Shown: in pieces, positions 24,795 to 37,430 of the stretch
Layout: each line of letters starts with the position of its first letter
Position numbering within the stretch: the stretch's first letter is position 1
NCBI GenBank assembly: GCA_951804985.1
Contig: OX638132.1
Location: 3,763,529-3,827,528 of the forward strand
Reading direction: 5' to 3'
DNA: 64,000 nucleotides
Source of the DNA: Dryomyza anilis
Lineage: Eukaryota > Arthropoda > Insecta > Diptera > Dryomyzidae
The notes under the pieces: model-generated
Database searches by the model: none
Seen by the model: the letters and a program-made list of their open reading frames with translations, nothing else
Told to the model about the DNA's origin: nothing
Program-made: the position numbers and the translations under genes

Positions 24795-26360
24795 GTAAGT
24801 GATTCAATGAAGTGATATTTATATTTTTTTAAAAACTTGATTTATACAAAATTGTAGAATATTTGATTCAGAAAATCCATTTGAGATACTTTTTGTGTGC
24901 TATTCTCAATATGCAGATACAAATGTATCTCAATTATAATCTTCTGTATCTACGTATGGCAAATAATGCTTTTTTGACTGGGTAAAAAAATACAAATTTA
25001 GATATTTACATACACTTTAATTCTATTTTTTATATAATGTTTTTTTTTTGTGTTTTACTATTTCTATACTCGCATTTAATACGAGAATTTTAATTTTTAA
25101 AAAATAGTAAAAACAAATTTTTTTTTCGTAAACAATCCAATTTTGAATTGTATACTTTTGTTGCACATAGATCGCATACATTATTTCAATCGCATTAATC
25201 TTTCATTAAATTCAGGTGTTTGCTAAAAATGTTGACAACCATCAATTAATTGTGCGGAAATGTCTGCGCACCTGGACTGTCATAAATATGACAAAATGCA
25301 TTAATACCATGAGATAGGCATTGAGTTGAGGTCAATATAAGCTATGCAAATAATATAAAAAATAAAAATTTATTTATATTAAAACCATTCGGAAATATTT
25401 GCTGCTAAACAATGGTTTGCCAATTTCGAGTTGCTTGCCTAAGTCTTTTGTTTTTGCCTTGCAAATCAGCAGTCATCGGCAACATTATTCCGTCATTTAT
25501 GATTTAGAGGCAAAATTATTATTATTGTAGCTTTATGCTTCGCTAACGTTCGCTGGCGATGGTGTTAAAATGTTAATGCTTTTTAAAAATGCCATGATTA
25601 GATTACAAAAACAACAGCCGCTGCAGTTGCCGCAACATTAAAAATGCATGAGCGACAATTTAAAATTTATGATTGCCATAAAATGTGCTCGTAAATCTGA
25701 AGACAAGTGGCTGTGCTTTTCGAACGCCATTGGTGGAGTGGTGGGGTGCTCAGGTGCAGGGGAGTTGTGAAGGGGGTGCCCCGGTTATGTCTGTTTTGGC
25801 AGCACATGCAATAAAATTGAATTTTTAATGTATCATAATTTATAACAATTCCAAATAATAAATATATTCATTTTTTTTTAATTGTTTTGATTTGTTTTTA
25901 ATTTAATTGCAAATTGAATGTGTTTGTTTATTTATAATTAAATGAGCATAAAGTGGTATATTTAATGTTTCAATTTATTTGTATTTATTATTTGTATTAA
26001 TTGCTCTGTGAATGGAATTTAGCGGTGTTAATTGAAATATTAAAATGAACCAAGGTGGTTTGAAGAATTTAATTTTATCATTTCTTATACAAATTATTAT
26101 TTTTATATGTATTTTAATTTTATTTATAAATTTTTAATCAATTTATTATTGGTTTAATGTATTAAGTTGTATTTTTAAACATATTATATATTTTTCCAAT
26201 TAATTTTATAAATTCCAATTATGTCTGTAACTTCAACGAATAGATATCTAGTGGTGCCTAGTTATCTATAGTGTAAGCAAAATTTCATAGTTTTAACGCA
26301 TAGTTAAGGAGCAAAAACACCGAATAGGTAAGAGATATCTGTTCGGTACGAACATCACTA
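24795..26360. other. non-coding sequence with a unique island
   Basis: About 25430-25800 is non-repetitive and GC-richer (TTCGCTAACGTTCGCTGGCG; GGTGGAGTGGTGGGGTGCTC). The rest is AT-rich. No gene recognised. Confidence 0.35.
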
Positions 26361-26361
26361 C

Positions 26362-26560
26362 ACATGAAAAATCCTCTTTTGGCATGAGGTTAATTGAACC
26401 AACTTTTCAGTGTTGCAACCGAAATACATTTGTTGTGACCTCATGTCATTAAAACGAACGCACCTTTTTTTACTACAACCGAAATGTTAGTCCGCGCAAC
26501 TGAACGTTCAGTTAGTTCGTTTGTTACGACAATTGCGTACGTTGTTGTATCAAGAAAATA
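26362..26560 (+). repeat. family-C MITE, diverged
   Basis: ACACATGAAAAATCCTCTTT, GGCATGAGGTTAATTGAACC and GCAACCGAAATACATTTGTT are family-C words. The right part has drifted and its end is unclear. Confidence 0.45.
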
Positions 26561-26637
26561 AATGACAAACAGCAACCTTATGCCTTTCAGCAGTTTGGTT
26601 GTCAAATTTTAACTAACTATTACGGATATATAAATAA

Positions 26638-27308
26638 AACCAGTTGGGAAGGTTAGATCACATGGGAAATTTTAAATTTGGTGTTATTATGATTGTGAGG
26701 ATTATCAAAATTATAGTCGGTCTATGCCGACTCTAAATACCCTAACATATGTGTGGTTAACATTCAACGTGGTATATTGGTCACCAGGGTATACGAACCC
26801 TGAAAATAATTACAAACTTTCAGTCGCTGAAGAATTTCCATTCATTTGATACCCATATTTACAAATGGGTAGGTGTACCGAATTTCGATTTTTTTGGAAC
26901 CACAAGTCGTACCGGCGGAAAACATTATTTTCATGTATTTAAGCATGATTTCAATATATATTTGACCAACAAAGTTTACCTAAGCACGTATACAGTAAAA
27001 TTGATCTGTAGATGTAAATTTAATATGAGGTATTTTTGAATATAAATGGTCAGATCACAGATCACAAAGGTCCGATCTCGCCAATTTTATCTCTATCTCT
27101 TCATTTATCTAACTCTTCAATTGTTTAAGTAGTAGGGATTTCAACAGACAGACGGACAGACAGACCGACGGACATCGCTAAATCGACTCAGGCGGTCATG
27201 CTGATCAATAATATATATACTTTTCCATACCGGAGATGCTTCCTTCTGGGTGTTACAAACGGCGTACCAAACTGAATATACCCTTTCACTCTTAGTGTAG
27301 GGTATAAA
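26638..27308 (+). mobile_element. mini-me/DINE-like element, most complete copy
   Basis: Starts AACCAGTTGGGAAGGTTAGA. Then come TATAGTCGGTCTATGCCGAC, TTGATACCCATATTTACAAA, a (RGAC)n tract at about 27148-27176, the core CGCTAAATCGACTCAGGCGG, TATATATAC, and the end CTTAGTGTAGGGTATAAAA. A conserved core between (GTCY)n and (TA)n tracts is the published hallmark of mini-me/DINE-1 elements of flies. It has no ORF and is a reference for at least five other copies in this window. Confidence 0.7.
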
Positions 27309-27499
27309 AATGTTAAACATTTTGGACCATATTTGCCAATGAAAATAGTTTTTATTTTTGTGTTATCATGAAATGAAATAATAAATGCATGCAGATGAAT
27401 CTTTTCATAGTGTTTTTATTTTTCGTGGAGCAGGAATTAGTAGATATACTTTTTGATATTGTGTGCGACATATTTACGCATCTATTATACATTTCAATT

Positions 27500-27681
27500 A
27501 GAGGATTGAAAAACTCATGCTCACCGACTAAGAGGTTGTGACAACCTCATGCTCACCGATTTAGAGGTTCCCACAACCGAATTAAGAGCTTGTTGCAACT
27601 ACTTTATCAGTTGCTGCCGCAAACGAATGATTCGGTAGGGCAATTTAGTTTGTTGCCGCAACAAATAAGTTTTCTGTGTGT
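27500..27681 (-). repeat. family-C MITE end fragment
   Basis: GAGGTTGTGACAACCTCATG, GCCGCAACAAATAAG and the end TTTTCTGTGTG, followed by TA at 27680-27682. Only part of a copy. Confidence 0.45.
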
Positions 27682-28674
27682 ATAGTCTGAAAAATCTTAT
27701 ACAATTCCAATAATATTGTTCATTATAAAAATATATATTTAAATATAAGGTCCAATATAATTGCATTGTATTTAATGGTATTTACCGACTGAAATTATAT
27801 TGACTAATTTTAATAGTGAAAAAAACTATTAATTTTATGGTATTTTAATGGTGTACATACGTTTACAAAACCTGAGAAAAAGTATATCTGCCATAAAACA
27901 TTAAAAAAATATGTTCATATATAACAATTAGAGAAACGCGAAATATCCTAAATAAATCACCTTGTATAATATGAAGGAATGTTAAAAACATGATATTCAA
28001 AAAAGTTTTAGTGTTATATTTGATCAACACACACTCGTCTAAAATGAAATACCAAATGTTCAATATAATTATTTCAAAAAATAAAATTGAATTTTTAATT
28101 TTTCATTATTAGTTTTTGGTTCAAAGAAGAGTGTATTCTACTCCAATTGAATCTCTCTTTTTTTAATCATAATATTGGATTGCATAATTAATAAATTATC
28201 TTACATATATTAACTATTCTAAAGTTAAATATATTTTTTAATTCTGTTTGTAGTTTTACTAATGTAAATAAATGTATTTAAACCCCCTAGTTTAAAATAG
28301 AAATATTTACAAAAAAATACATTTTGATTAATACAAGACAAATCTATTGGAAAATAATATAGTTTTACTTAAGTTTTGCATTAAAAACAAATTAATATAG
28401 CATTGATTATTATTGGCTAAAAGTACTGATGTTCCATATTAACGAAGTCTTCCATTTCAAATATTGCATCAAATCTTAATTCATTGGAAAGAATTCAAAC
28501 TTTTGATAAATATGAAATGAAATATTCCTGGTACCACGTTCAAAACTGTGCTGGGACTAACAACATCTATTCATAGACAAAATTTGTCTATACCGCGCTA
28601 ACTCTCGGCACTGAATGGAAAACCTACGAAAAAATTGCTTTTGAAAAAAAAATACTAGAAAAGTAAATTCATAT
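27682..28674. other. AT-rich non-coding sequence
   Basis: A family-B remnant lies near 27765-27850 (TTTAATGGTATTTACCGA; TTGACTAATTTTAATAG). Otherwise nothing seen. Confidence 0.35.
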
Positions 28675-28682
28675 ATTAAAAC

Positions 28683-29160
28683 CAAGGATTAAATTCATTT
28701 GGAATAACGATTCGGGTTCTGGTTCCAAGATTTTCCGGTTTCGATTCTGGTTCCAACAAAAAACAAAATGATATGGGTTCCGATTCCGGTTCTACACTTC
28801 TCCGATTGCCGTTACAAAAATCGAAACGGTTCCGATTCCGGTTCTTTGCGGTTCCTAACCCTTTGGAATATCGGGTCTGGTTCGAAAATTTTTAAAATGA
28901 CGGTTCCGATTCCAATCAAAAAATATATATGGGTTTCGATTCCGGTTCCACAGATTTTTAAATTCCGGTTCCAAAAATAGAAACGGTTCCGTTTCTGGTA
29001 CTTAGCTGTCCCTGATAGGGACCATTTGGAATATCGGTTCCGCTTGCAAGAATTTAATAAAAAAATGGTTCCGATGCATGTTCCAACCAAAAAAATGTAT
29101 GGATTCCGGTTTCATACATATTTTAGTAACGGTTCCGATTCCGGTTTTTTGCGGTCCCTG
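28683..29160. mobile_element. hAT-type non-autonomous element E2 with GGTTCCGATTCC array
   Basis: Starts CAAGGATTAA (28683) and ends GGTCCCTG (29160), inverted CARGG termini. Flanked on both sides by ATTAAAAC (28675-28682 and 29161-29168), the same 8 bp as element E1. The interior is almost entirely GGTTCCGATTCCGGTTC-type repeats, a variant of the E1 hexamer. The 92-codon minus-strand ORF is this repeat. Confidence 0.7.
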
Positions 29161-29168
29161 ATTAAAAC

Positions 29169-31839
29169 ATTTCTTACCAGCATTAAAAAAAGAGTAGCTT
29201 GAAAAATTGATAAATTTTCTATTGACGATATATAAAACAATTAAATATATATCTCACAAAAACTACTCACAACAGATAAGTAACTTGTAACAGGTCGTTT
29301 TACATTTGAAAATAAAAAACGCCAATAATCGCAATTAATATGGGTTGCTATGGCATTGTGCAGGTCGTCTGTCGTCTACATAGGCAACACTGGCGACGGC
29401 CTATTATCGACAGTCAGCCAGACATAGCATGTCAGTCATTTGTTATCGCATGCGTTTGCGCATTTAAATAATTGAGCTGATAATAACTCATATAGTTGTG
29501 ACAATGAACGACAACAACAATAATTAAAAATACTACAACAACAATAAAATTATTTAAAACACACAATTTGAAAAATGTTCCAATCAGTGATTTTTAACAG
29601 TTTCCAGTCAGCCAAAGCGCGGGTTTTGTCTGTCTTATCACACAGTGACTAACTGAAAATTGTGACAAAGTTGAAAAAATAAATACAAAAATGCAGGCGG
29701 AAATGGTGGCCATTCTAAGTAATGCACATATGTTAAGATAAGGTTTATTATTTTTTTTTTTAATTTTAAACAATTTTTAAAAATATTTCAATTTAGTGGT
29801 TCCAAACCAGAAACATTTTAACCATCACGGGACTTTTGGAATTCGACTTTCGGGATTAGTCGCGAATTATTGAAACAGCTAACAAAAAGGATGATTTATA
29901 AATGATCTTGAGTGAAAATGGATTTCAATTAAAATATTGAAACGGTTGCAAATTTAGAATTTAGTAATGTTCATTTTAACAGCACGTTAATTTTATTGGA
30001 AATTCGGGATTTTCGGTACTAATTTCTACTCAAAGTGTCAATGTTTTAAATTTTAAAAATTATGTATTCAACTTTTACTAAAACACATTAAAATTACCTG
30101 ATGTTTCCTTAACCTTGTGCCAGCAAAGTGTTAGAAAAGGGCGTAAACAGGGTTTTGCGCATGCTGACAGTCCTTGAAACCCTTGCAATTTCTCAAGTGT
30201 TTGTCATTAAACATTCACCTCTTTTTTAACCCTTTGCAGCACTTTCACTTTCGACAGAACATTAGCAGAAAAAAAAACAACATGTCATAAATTGTCCCGA
30301 AAACCTGTCCTTTGTGTCCTTCACCTAATGCACTTGACAAACGTACGAAAATCAACGGCAATTAACGGCTGGCGCCTGTGTTACACAATGCCAGCCATTC
30401 TTGGCATTGTTCACGAGCCAGACGAGTACCCGAAGTAACAAAATCACAACATGTCACCGTCTCGTCTCGTCTTGTTTTCGTTCTCGACGTACAGCGTACC
30501 ACAATTCCAATAAGTCAAAAAATTGCACTGCAATAAAGTCATTAACATTATGTTGTTGCTGCTGCTGGTGCTGGAAAGTAGTACCAAGTACCATAAATTC
30601 CACCTTCATTAAACGTCAATAACTCTGCGTGCTACTTGTCTAATGCAAGCAATCGTTACCATCTCTGTGCTGCATAAGACCATAGGGTAACTGCATTGTT
30701 ACGTGTCTCTCTCCATCTCTCCCATTCTCTCTCACTCAACACATTTAATTTATGACATTTTATGACGCAAATAAAATACATATAAAATTAACGTCAAATA
30801 TACTAAAAGAAACAACAGAAAACACATTTTTGTTGGCAATGAAACGCGATACAATATCCGTCTTGCACTTGTTATACAGCGACCAATATAATTCATACCA
30901 TAAATCTTAATATGGCCAAATTTGTGCCAGCGAACGAGCACTGAATTAGGCTAAAAAAAGTACCTTCTATTTGGCTTTCTTGGCAATAACAAAATCATTA
31001 CAGTCAAGGTCAACCTTTTTTACAGAACCGAAAAAACTACTAAAACAAATACTCTAACATACCATATAGACATTTATTTTAACCTCCTTTAAACACTTCG
31101 AGGTTATTCTTTGCTGATTTCTATTTATGTTTTCTCATTTTATCAGATTTTTTAGATCCACAGGATTTGTGTTCTTTTGTAACAATCTCTAGTTATTCAA
31201 AAAATTTTCAATTGAAAATGTTATGATACAATTTTTCCAAATTAAAATCAAATTTCGTGGAAAAATAGATTTTTGAAAACACAATTTAAATATATATATA
31301 TATTTTTAAAATATCTGTAAATTATATATATAATCATAAAATAAATAAGAACCAATACGAATACCCATATATTAAAAAACGATAGTCTTGATTCTGTCCT
31401 GAATAATCCCAGACATGGCTAAAGACTGGTTAAGTTTTGGAGTGATAAGAAGTGTCGAAATTTGGCAACAAGAAGAGAACCATAAAGGGTTCTTGGTTTG
31501 TAAATTCTAACTACTAGTTAACCAGGCCTTGGTAGAGGATTAGTTAACCTGGCATCAGTCTGTCAGTTCTTGCTGAGTACTAGTAGAAGATTTATTAACC
31601 AAGTACTGGTTGAGTCTTAAGCCCGTCATCAAGACTAGCATAGCTTTATAAAAACGAGTACGGTATAGTTGTGGTATCAAATATAGTGTTTCCCAGTAGT
31701 AGATTTGAATTAAAACTTAAAGGTATTTCCTAAAATGATTGTTAAATAAAAAAGCTACAAGTTAAAAAATCAGCAAGTTTAATTGTTTATTGAACAACAA
31801 TCATTATTATTAAATTTTAACAAATATTTTCTGAGAGTG
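29169..31839. other. mostly unique non-coding sequence
   Basis: Islands at about 29340-29740 (CAACAA runs, several GATA cores) and about 30100-30760 (GC-richer) are not repeats. The rest is AT-rich; 31380-31640 has scattered TTAACCAG/CTGGTTAA words. No coding gene is supported. Confidence 0.35.
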
Positions 31840-31841
31840 TA

Positions 31842-32049
31842 CACAGGTAAAAATAATAGACGTAAATATAACAACCGATATTAATTGCATTCATTAATCA
31901 ATCCATAAATAGTCATATTAGCAAACGAAATTGCTGATTTAACGAAGAATAGGAAATGTTTTTATTTAATTAGTCAATGTCATTGCTAGATTGATTAATG
32001 AATGCAATTAATATCGGTTGTTATATTTACGTCGATTAATTTTTCTGTG
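31842..32049. mobile_element. 208-bp MITE with a perfect 44-bp inner inverted repeat
   Basis: Ends CACAGGTAAAAATAATA and TTAATTTTTCTGTG, with TA on both sides (31840-31841, 32050-32051). Bases 31859-31902 and 31990-32033 are exact reverse complements (44/44). The short loop between them has no ORF. High arm identity suggests recent activity. Confidence 0.8.
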
Positions 32050-32177
32050 TATATGTCTTATTTGAGATAATTTTACCCTGGAATTTAATGTACCGCTTCC
32101 CCTGTAGAAAAAGCGAAGGGACATTGTAGTGATAAGTAGAAGGCGGACTTGTCAAAAAGTAGTGGATCATGTTTGGT

Positions 32178-33310
32178 CGTGATTAATGACTAACGCCATC
32201 AATGTTATGAATGCTATCATAAATATGAAGAACGCTTGGTAACTGCAGAAAAAGTGTTCTTTAATATGATGAACTGTATGTGAAGAATACATTTCATCAT
32301 CATGAACAAGAACATAAAATACAACATATTTTACATCATAATGAAGAAGGCTGTTTATTAAACCAAATTTCAATCAACTTTTTTTTTTCGAACATTTTTT
32401 TTCGAACAACAATTTTTTTTTCTGTTATTTTTTAAATAACATTTTTATAACACTTTTTTTTCGAATTATTAAAAAAAAAAAATTTTTTTTTGAAAATTTC
32501 TTAAAACCAATATTACATTCATAAAAAAATGCAACAATATGATGATTTAAGTGTGAAGAATACGATTCATCTTATTAATGAACAAGAACATAAAATACAA
32601 CATATTTGCTTCATTGATTTTTGGATTATTATTTTTTTTTTTTTTAATTTTTTTTTAATTTTTTTTTTCGAAAAAAAAATATTTTTTAAATAAAATTTGT
32701 ATAACACATTTTTGGAATTATTTAACAAATTTTTTTTTTTATAAATTTGTATAAAAAAATTATATTCCATATATGGCCAGACAACGTCTATATTTATTAT
32801 TTTGAAAGGCTAATACTTCATAGATTTGATTTTAAATAATGAAAAAAAAAGTGGGCGGATCACGCCCATTTTTGGACCACATATTTTTAGGTGAATTATA
32901 ACAATAAGTTTTAAATTTTATACCTATATCTTGTATACTTTTCGAGTTGTTAGTTCATAAAGAGTTATATAAAAGTGATTTGTATGGGAGGTGGGCGTGT
33001 CCGTTGACTGATTTGGCTCATTTTCAAACTCAGTTCCTACTTCTGGCTAAAATATAATAATACGAATTTTATCGCATTCTGATCAGTATTTCTCAAGTTA
33101 TTCTGTATTCGGACAGCAAGACGGAGAGACAGACAGACGGACATGGCTAAACGGATTCGGGTAGTGATGCTGATCAGGAATATATATACTTTTCCATACC
33201 GGACACGCCTCCTAAGGGGCGTTACAATATATGCACAAAGTTAATATACCCTGTACCTCATGTATAATATTTATGAATAAATTCATCATATTGATGATTT
33301 TTATTTTCGG
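32178..33310. mobile_element. family-A MITE (reverse) interrupted by a DINE-like element
   Basis: Right-half family-A sequence (CTAACGCCATCAATGTTATG, AACGCTTGGTAACTG) runs from 32178, followed by a T-run/CGAA core (32375-32760). The outer end AATAAATTCATCATATTGAT at about 33272-33292 comes after a DINE-like insert. Total about 1.1 kb including the insert. Confidence 0.6.
32770..33262 (+). mobile_element. mini-me/DINE-like subfamily D', nested
   Basis: AAAGTGGGCGGATCACGCCC, AAAGAGTTATATAAAAGTGA, the GACAGACAGACGGACATGG tract, ATATATACTTTTCCATACCG and TTAATATACCCTGTACC. A relative lies at about 62380-62570. Confidence 0.55.
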
Positions 33311-36122
33311 TGTACGATGACCAGTCGTCTTTCTTTTTGACTGGTTATCCTTCTTTTGTAAAGACTGTTCTACTTTTTAACATCTTGTTTAAATTGTCCT
33401 TCTTTTTCTTTTGGCATGCGCTTCTCCATATAAAAAGAGAATAAACAAATATCCTTTATTACATTTTTACTACAAAGAAGTAGGATATGTCCAGTTTTTT
33501 TTTATGTACGTCCTTTTTTTAGCTTTTGAAATAATGGTCACAGTAAAAATCGACAGTTTAAATTTTCGTATTCAAATTTTAATTTCATTCAATTTGATGT
33601 TTGTTACAGAATTCGATTTATCTATAAAAAAAACTTATTTTAGTCGAATTCCAATCATGAAATCGAGGTATGTTGTCGAATATTTAAATTTCGGTCGAAA
33701 TTTAATTTTTGAATATGTCAGATAATATTGATTTTTTGGGAGAAGTTCACTTTATCGGCCACTTCGAAAAAAAAAAGTTGCCAACCCCTTTATTTTCGCA
33801 AAAAAAAAAATATCTGATTTTTGTATAACACTTTCGATTTTAAAGAGATAATGGTTCTGGTTACTATTTTCTGTCCTGTAATAAATGGAAAATTTATTTA
33901 TGTTCAAAATAATACGAACATCAATAAGTTTACCATTTATTCTGATGATTTTTTTCCCACCCTAGTAGAAAATTTCCCTATTAGGTTAGACATGATCAGA
34001 ACCAGGTAATGTTATTCATGTAACTTATCGGATTGCCTAGTGGAAATTGTAATAGGTTTATGATACAGAACTGATGAATGAGCATTTTTATTTTTTATCC
34101 CAACCAATGATCGGGCCAAAATCATGCCTACCCTAATAGAGTAAATTTTTACCCAAGGGAGGGAAATATTTAATGGTATCACCCTAATTTCTAATAGGGA
34201 TATTATTGTTGTTCTTTAAAACAGTAAAGAGAAACATTCAAAAATTTATATTAATAATGACGAATTATATATTGTGGGTTTGTTATGTAATGGTAACATT
34301 TGCAGAATTTTCGAAAGTATTATTTTGAAAAATAAAAAGTAAAATTTAATTAAATATCTATGATTTTCGAAAATAAGTTTGTTTTAAATTAAATATAACC
34401 TACATTATATTTGTGATTTGCCATATATAAAAATTCGATGATGTCATTAAAATATACTAAATTTCCATTTTATGTAATCCCATTTCCAAACGCAGATCTT
34501 TTGTGTCGCATGCCTTAGGAAATCTACTTTTTTCCTGGCAAACGACAACCCGCATTCGTGACGTATCGTGTGCTAAAGCTAAGCCAAACTAATTATGCAA
34601 TTTTGAAGACTTATTTTTCGAATTATCAAATGCAGGTACATGACATGGTAACATGGCAAATGGTAAATGGTAAACAGCAGGTCAGACGCAACTTGCCGAG
34701 GGTCTTGAAATGCTTGAGTTGTTTTTAATATATGTTGCTGTTGTTGTTGTAGTTGTTGTTATTGCCGTTGACCGCAATGACCTCATGCCGTGCTCTAAGT
34801 GGTAATTGCATGTTAAGGTGACAAGAAGTAGCCAAAGGCACCTGAAGCACCGGCATCGTCTACGGACTCCGGCAGGAAACGCACGAGAATTCGTACGAAG
34901 ACTGCGGCGCTGGCGACACTTTTCCGCACGCTTGCTGCGTTTTAATTTTTTGTTTTTCTCGGTTTATGCAGAAAATTATAAAAAATAATAAAAAAACCGT
35001 GAAGAAAAAATTCATATTTGGGTCATTTGAAAATTATGTTTTAAAAATCATTTTTCAAACATATTCTATGGAATGCCGTGTCAGTTGGGTGCGTTAAACA
35101 TCCGCTGATATGTTTTCAAATTTTTTGTAATTTTATCAGCATCAATTTGAAATTATAAACAGTAAATGGTAGTTCAAGTTAAGATTATTCAATGGACTTA
35201 TTTAAAGACCATTCATTGTAATTGAATTTAATCATGTTTTTTTTTATAAAAGTTTAACTTATCAGCATTAAAGGAAATGGATTCTTGGATTGTTGTTGCA
35301 ACTATTAAAGGTTTTTTTAGTTGATGTATAATTTTTGTAGTGATTACTATTGTTATTATTGTAGAGAGCCGTGTTATCGCATCGTGTGTGATTATTTTGC
35401 GAGAAGAATTCCGTTGATATGCTGTCAGAGAATTGTTTTTTAAAAAAGGAATTTTATAAACCTCAAGGCCAAACCCTTTTCATATTGTACTGCTGTATTT
35501 GTATTAGAAATTTTAAGATTTAAAAATCGAAACATTCAAAATGAATGTTCACAATATTTAAGAAAACAGACGGACAGATACAGATGTTTTTTAATGCGAC
35601 GAAATTATAAGAAAAGTATGTTTTTTATTGATTTTATAAACTTATTCAAATGTCATCAACTTTTCAAACTAAACAACTACTTTTTAATCATTTCTATATA
35701 AAGAATTTTTATATACAAAATAACGTACACCTTTTTTTTATAAAACAATGTCTTTTTACAATATCCCACAAAATTTTACCAATGAGGCCTAATATTTTCA
35801 AAATAATTCAAGCTGTTAATTTCTAATATAAAAGAGTCAAACAAACAAAAAAAAAACTAGATTTCTCGAACGACATTAAGATATCGGTACTTGCAACCAC
35901 TGCCGGATTAACTCGAATAAACCGCTGTGTGCCCAATGGTTTTACCATCATAAAATTTTCGGAAAAAAATATTAAGTTAGTATTGATTCCAATTTTTGCC
36001 GCCCTGTGTCCGGGACCAATGTGGTCGCTATGTTTAACTGGGCACTGTCTGCATCGAAACTCTGCACCAAAAAATATATTGTATGAATGCGAAAGAAAAA
36101 CGTCTTTAAAATAAATAAATAT
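33311..36122. other. non-coding sequence with a unique island
   Basis: About 34480-34960 is GC-richer and non-repetitive, with (TTG)n at 34735-34760. ORFs of 60-104 codons on + show no domain. The remainder is AT-rich. Confidence 0.35.
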
Positions 36123-36126
36123 GTAT

Positions 36127-36412
36127 GGGCCATTCCACACCAAATCGACCAAAAAAAGTAAATTTTGAGATTTTACCTTTTCGATTTCAATGAAATTTAG
36201 GCGGATGATAAAGCTCATTGAGATATGCATTGAACATTTAATTTTTTCGACCACTACTTCCAGAGATACAGTGCTTCAAAGTTACAAAAAATGGGCCAAA
36301 ATCACAAAAAATTGGTCAATGCATATCTCAATAAGCTTATCAGGTGCCCAAATTTCATTGAAATCGAAGAAGGTGAGTTCCAACCGCTGGTCGATTTGGT
36401 GTGGAATGGCCC
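36127..36412. mobile_element. family-G MITE with perfect 25-bp terminal inverted repeats
   Basis: Bases 36127-36151 and 36388-36412 are exact reverse complements (starting GGGCCATTCCACACC). GTAT flanks both sides (36123-36126 and 36413-36416); alternatively the duplication is TA with the end one base longer. The interior repeats its own words in inverse order (ATTGAGATATGCATTGA / TCAATGCATATCTCAAT). No transposase. A fragment is at about 22215. Confidence 0.8.
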
Positions 36413-36439
36413 GTATATATTTGGTTAGTATTTTGTACA

Positions 36440-37190
36440 CGGGCTGCTCATGGTGGTTTTTCTGTATTATTTTTGTGTTTTTTTTCCGTTTGTTATTTTG
36501 TTTTTGATTGTGTTTTTTTACTTTCGTGCTTTTTTCTTTTCTTTCGTAATTTTGCTTTTGTGTTTTTGTTTTTGCTGGTTTTCTTTTGTTTTGTGTTTTT
36601 CTATTTTTCGTTTTTATTTTTTGTGTTTTTGCGTATTGATTTTGTTTTTGCTTTTGTTTTATGCTTTTGTTTTTACTGGCGTGTTTTGTATTTTTACTTT
36701 TAGATTTTTGCTTTTGTATTTTTGCTTCATTTTTGCTTCATTCTTTCTATTATTTTGGTGTAGTTTTTGCTTTTACTTTTGTATTTTTAGTTTTTTTATT
36801 GTGTCTTTGGTGTTATTTTTACTTTTGATTTTTTACGTTTGATTCTGTTTTTGTGTATCTGCATTTGTTTTGTGCTTTTCTATTTTGCGTTTTTTTTTTG
36901 AGTTTTTGCATTTGCGTTTTCGCTATTTATTTTCCTTTTGTTTTTGTGCTTTTGATTTTGTGTTTTTACGGGTTGGTTTTCTTTAGTGGTTTTGGTTTTG
37001 CTGTTGCTTTTATGTTTATGATTTTGTTTTTGATTTGTTTTTGTTTTTGCTCTTGTTTTTGTGTTTTTGATCTTGCTGTTGTTTTTGTGTTTTAGCGTTT
37101 ATATTTGTGTTTTTGATTTTGTTTTATTGTTTTTACTTTTGTATTTTTTTCTTTTTGGTATTTGATTTTTTTTTTTTGTTGGTTTAATGT
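36440..37190 (+). repeat. T/G simple repeat (TTTTTGTGTTTTTGC-type)
   Basis: About 750 bp of T-runs broken by single G, C or A (TTTTGTTTTTGTGTTTTTGC). Plus-strand ORFs of up to 130 codons of Phe/Leu/Val/Cys are artefacts of it. Its complement (CAAAAACACAAAAACAAAAG) recurs at 61480-61640 inside a Helentron-like element. Confidence 0.8.
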
Positions 37191-37194
37191 TCAT

Positions 37195-37430
37195 AGCTGG
37201 TCAAAGTATTTATTTTTCGTTCATTTCTTGCCATATTTCTCAGTTATTAAGTAATTCTTGTTTATTATATCTTATATAATGCTTGCTCGAGATATTACAA
37301 AAAAAAAGTTTTTTTTTTCGGACAATTTTTTTTTTTTTTTGATAAATTTTATTTCTGAAATTTTTTTTTTTAATTGAAAATTTTGAAATTGATTTTTTTT
37401 TTTAAAGAAATTTCGATAAATCGGTTCTAT
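37195..37430. repeat. family-A MITE, internal fragment
   Basis: TTCGTTCATTTCTTGCC, AGTAATTCTTG and TATATAATGCTTGCTCGA match 5690-5750 of the long family-A copy, followed by its T-run core. Confidence 0.55.

Noticed and set aside
29390..29750. Cluster of GATA motifs suggesting pannier autoregulation
   Set aside because: Only three strict WGATAR sites in about 260 bp, close to chance in DNA this AT-rich.
36401..37095. Long + strand ORFs (100-130 codons) rich in Phe, Leu, Val and Cys that look like membrane proteins
   Set aside because: They are translations of the T/G simple repeat in all frames, with no start context or family features.
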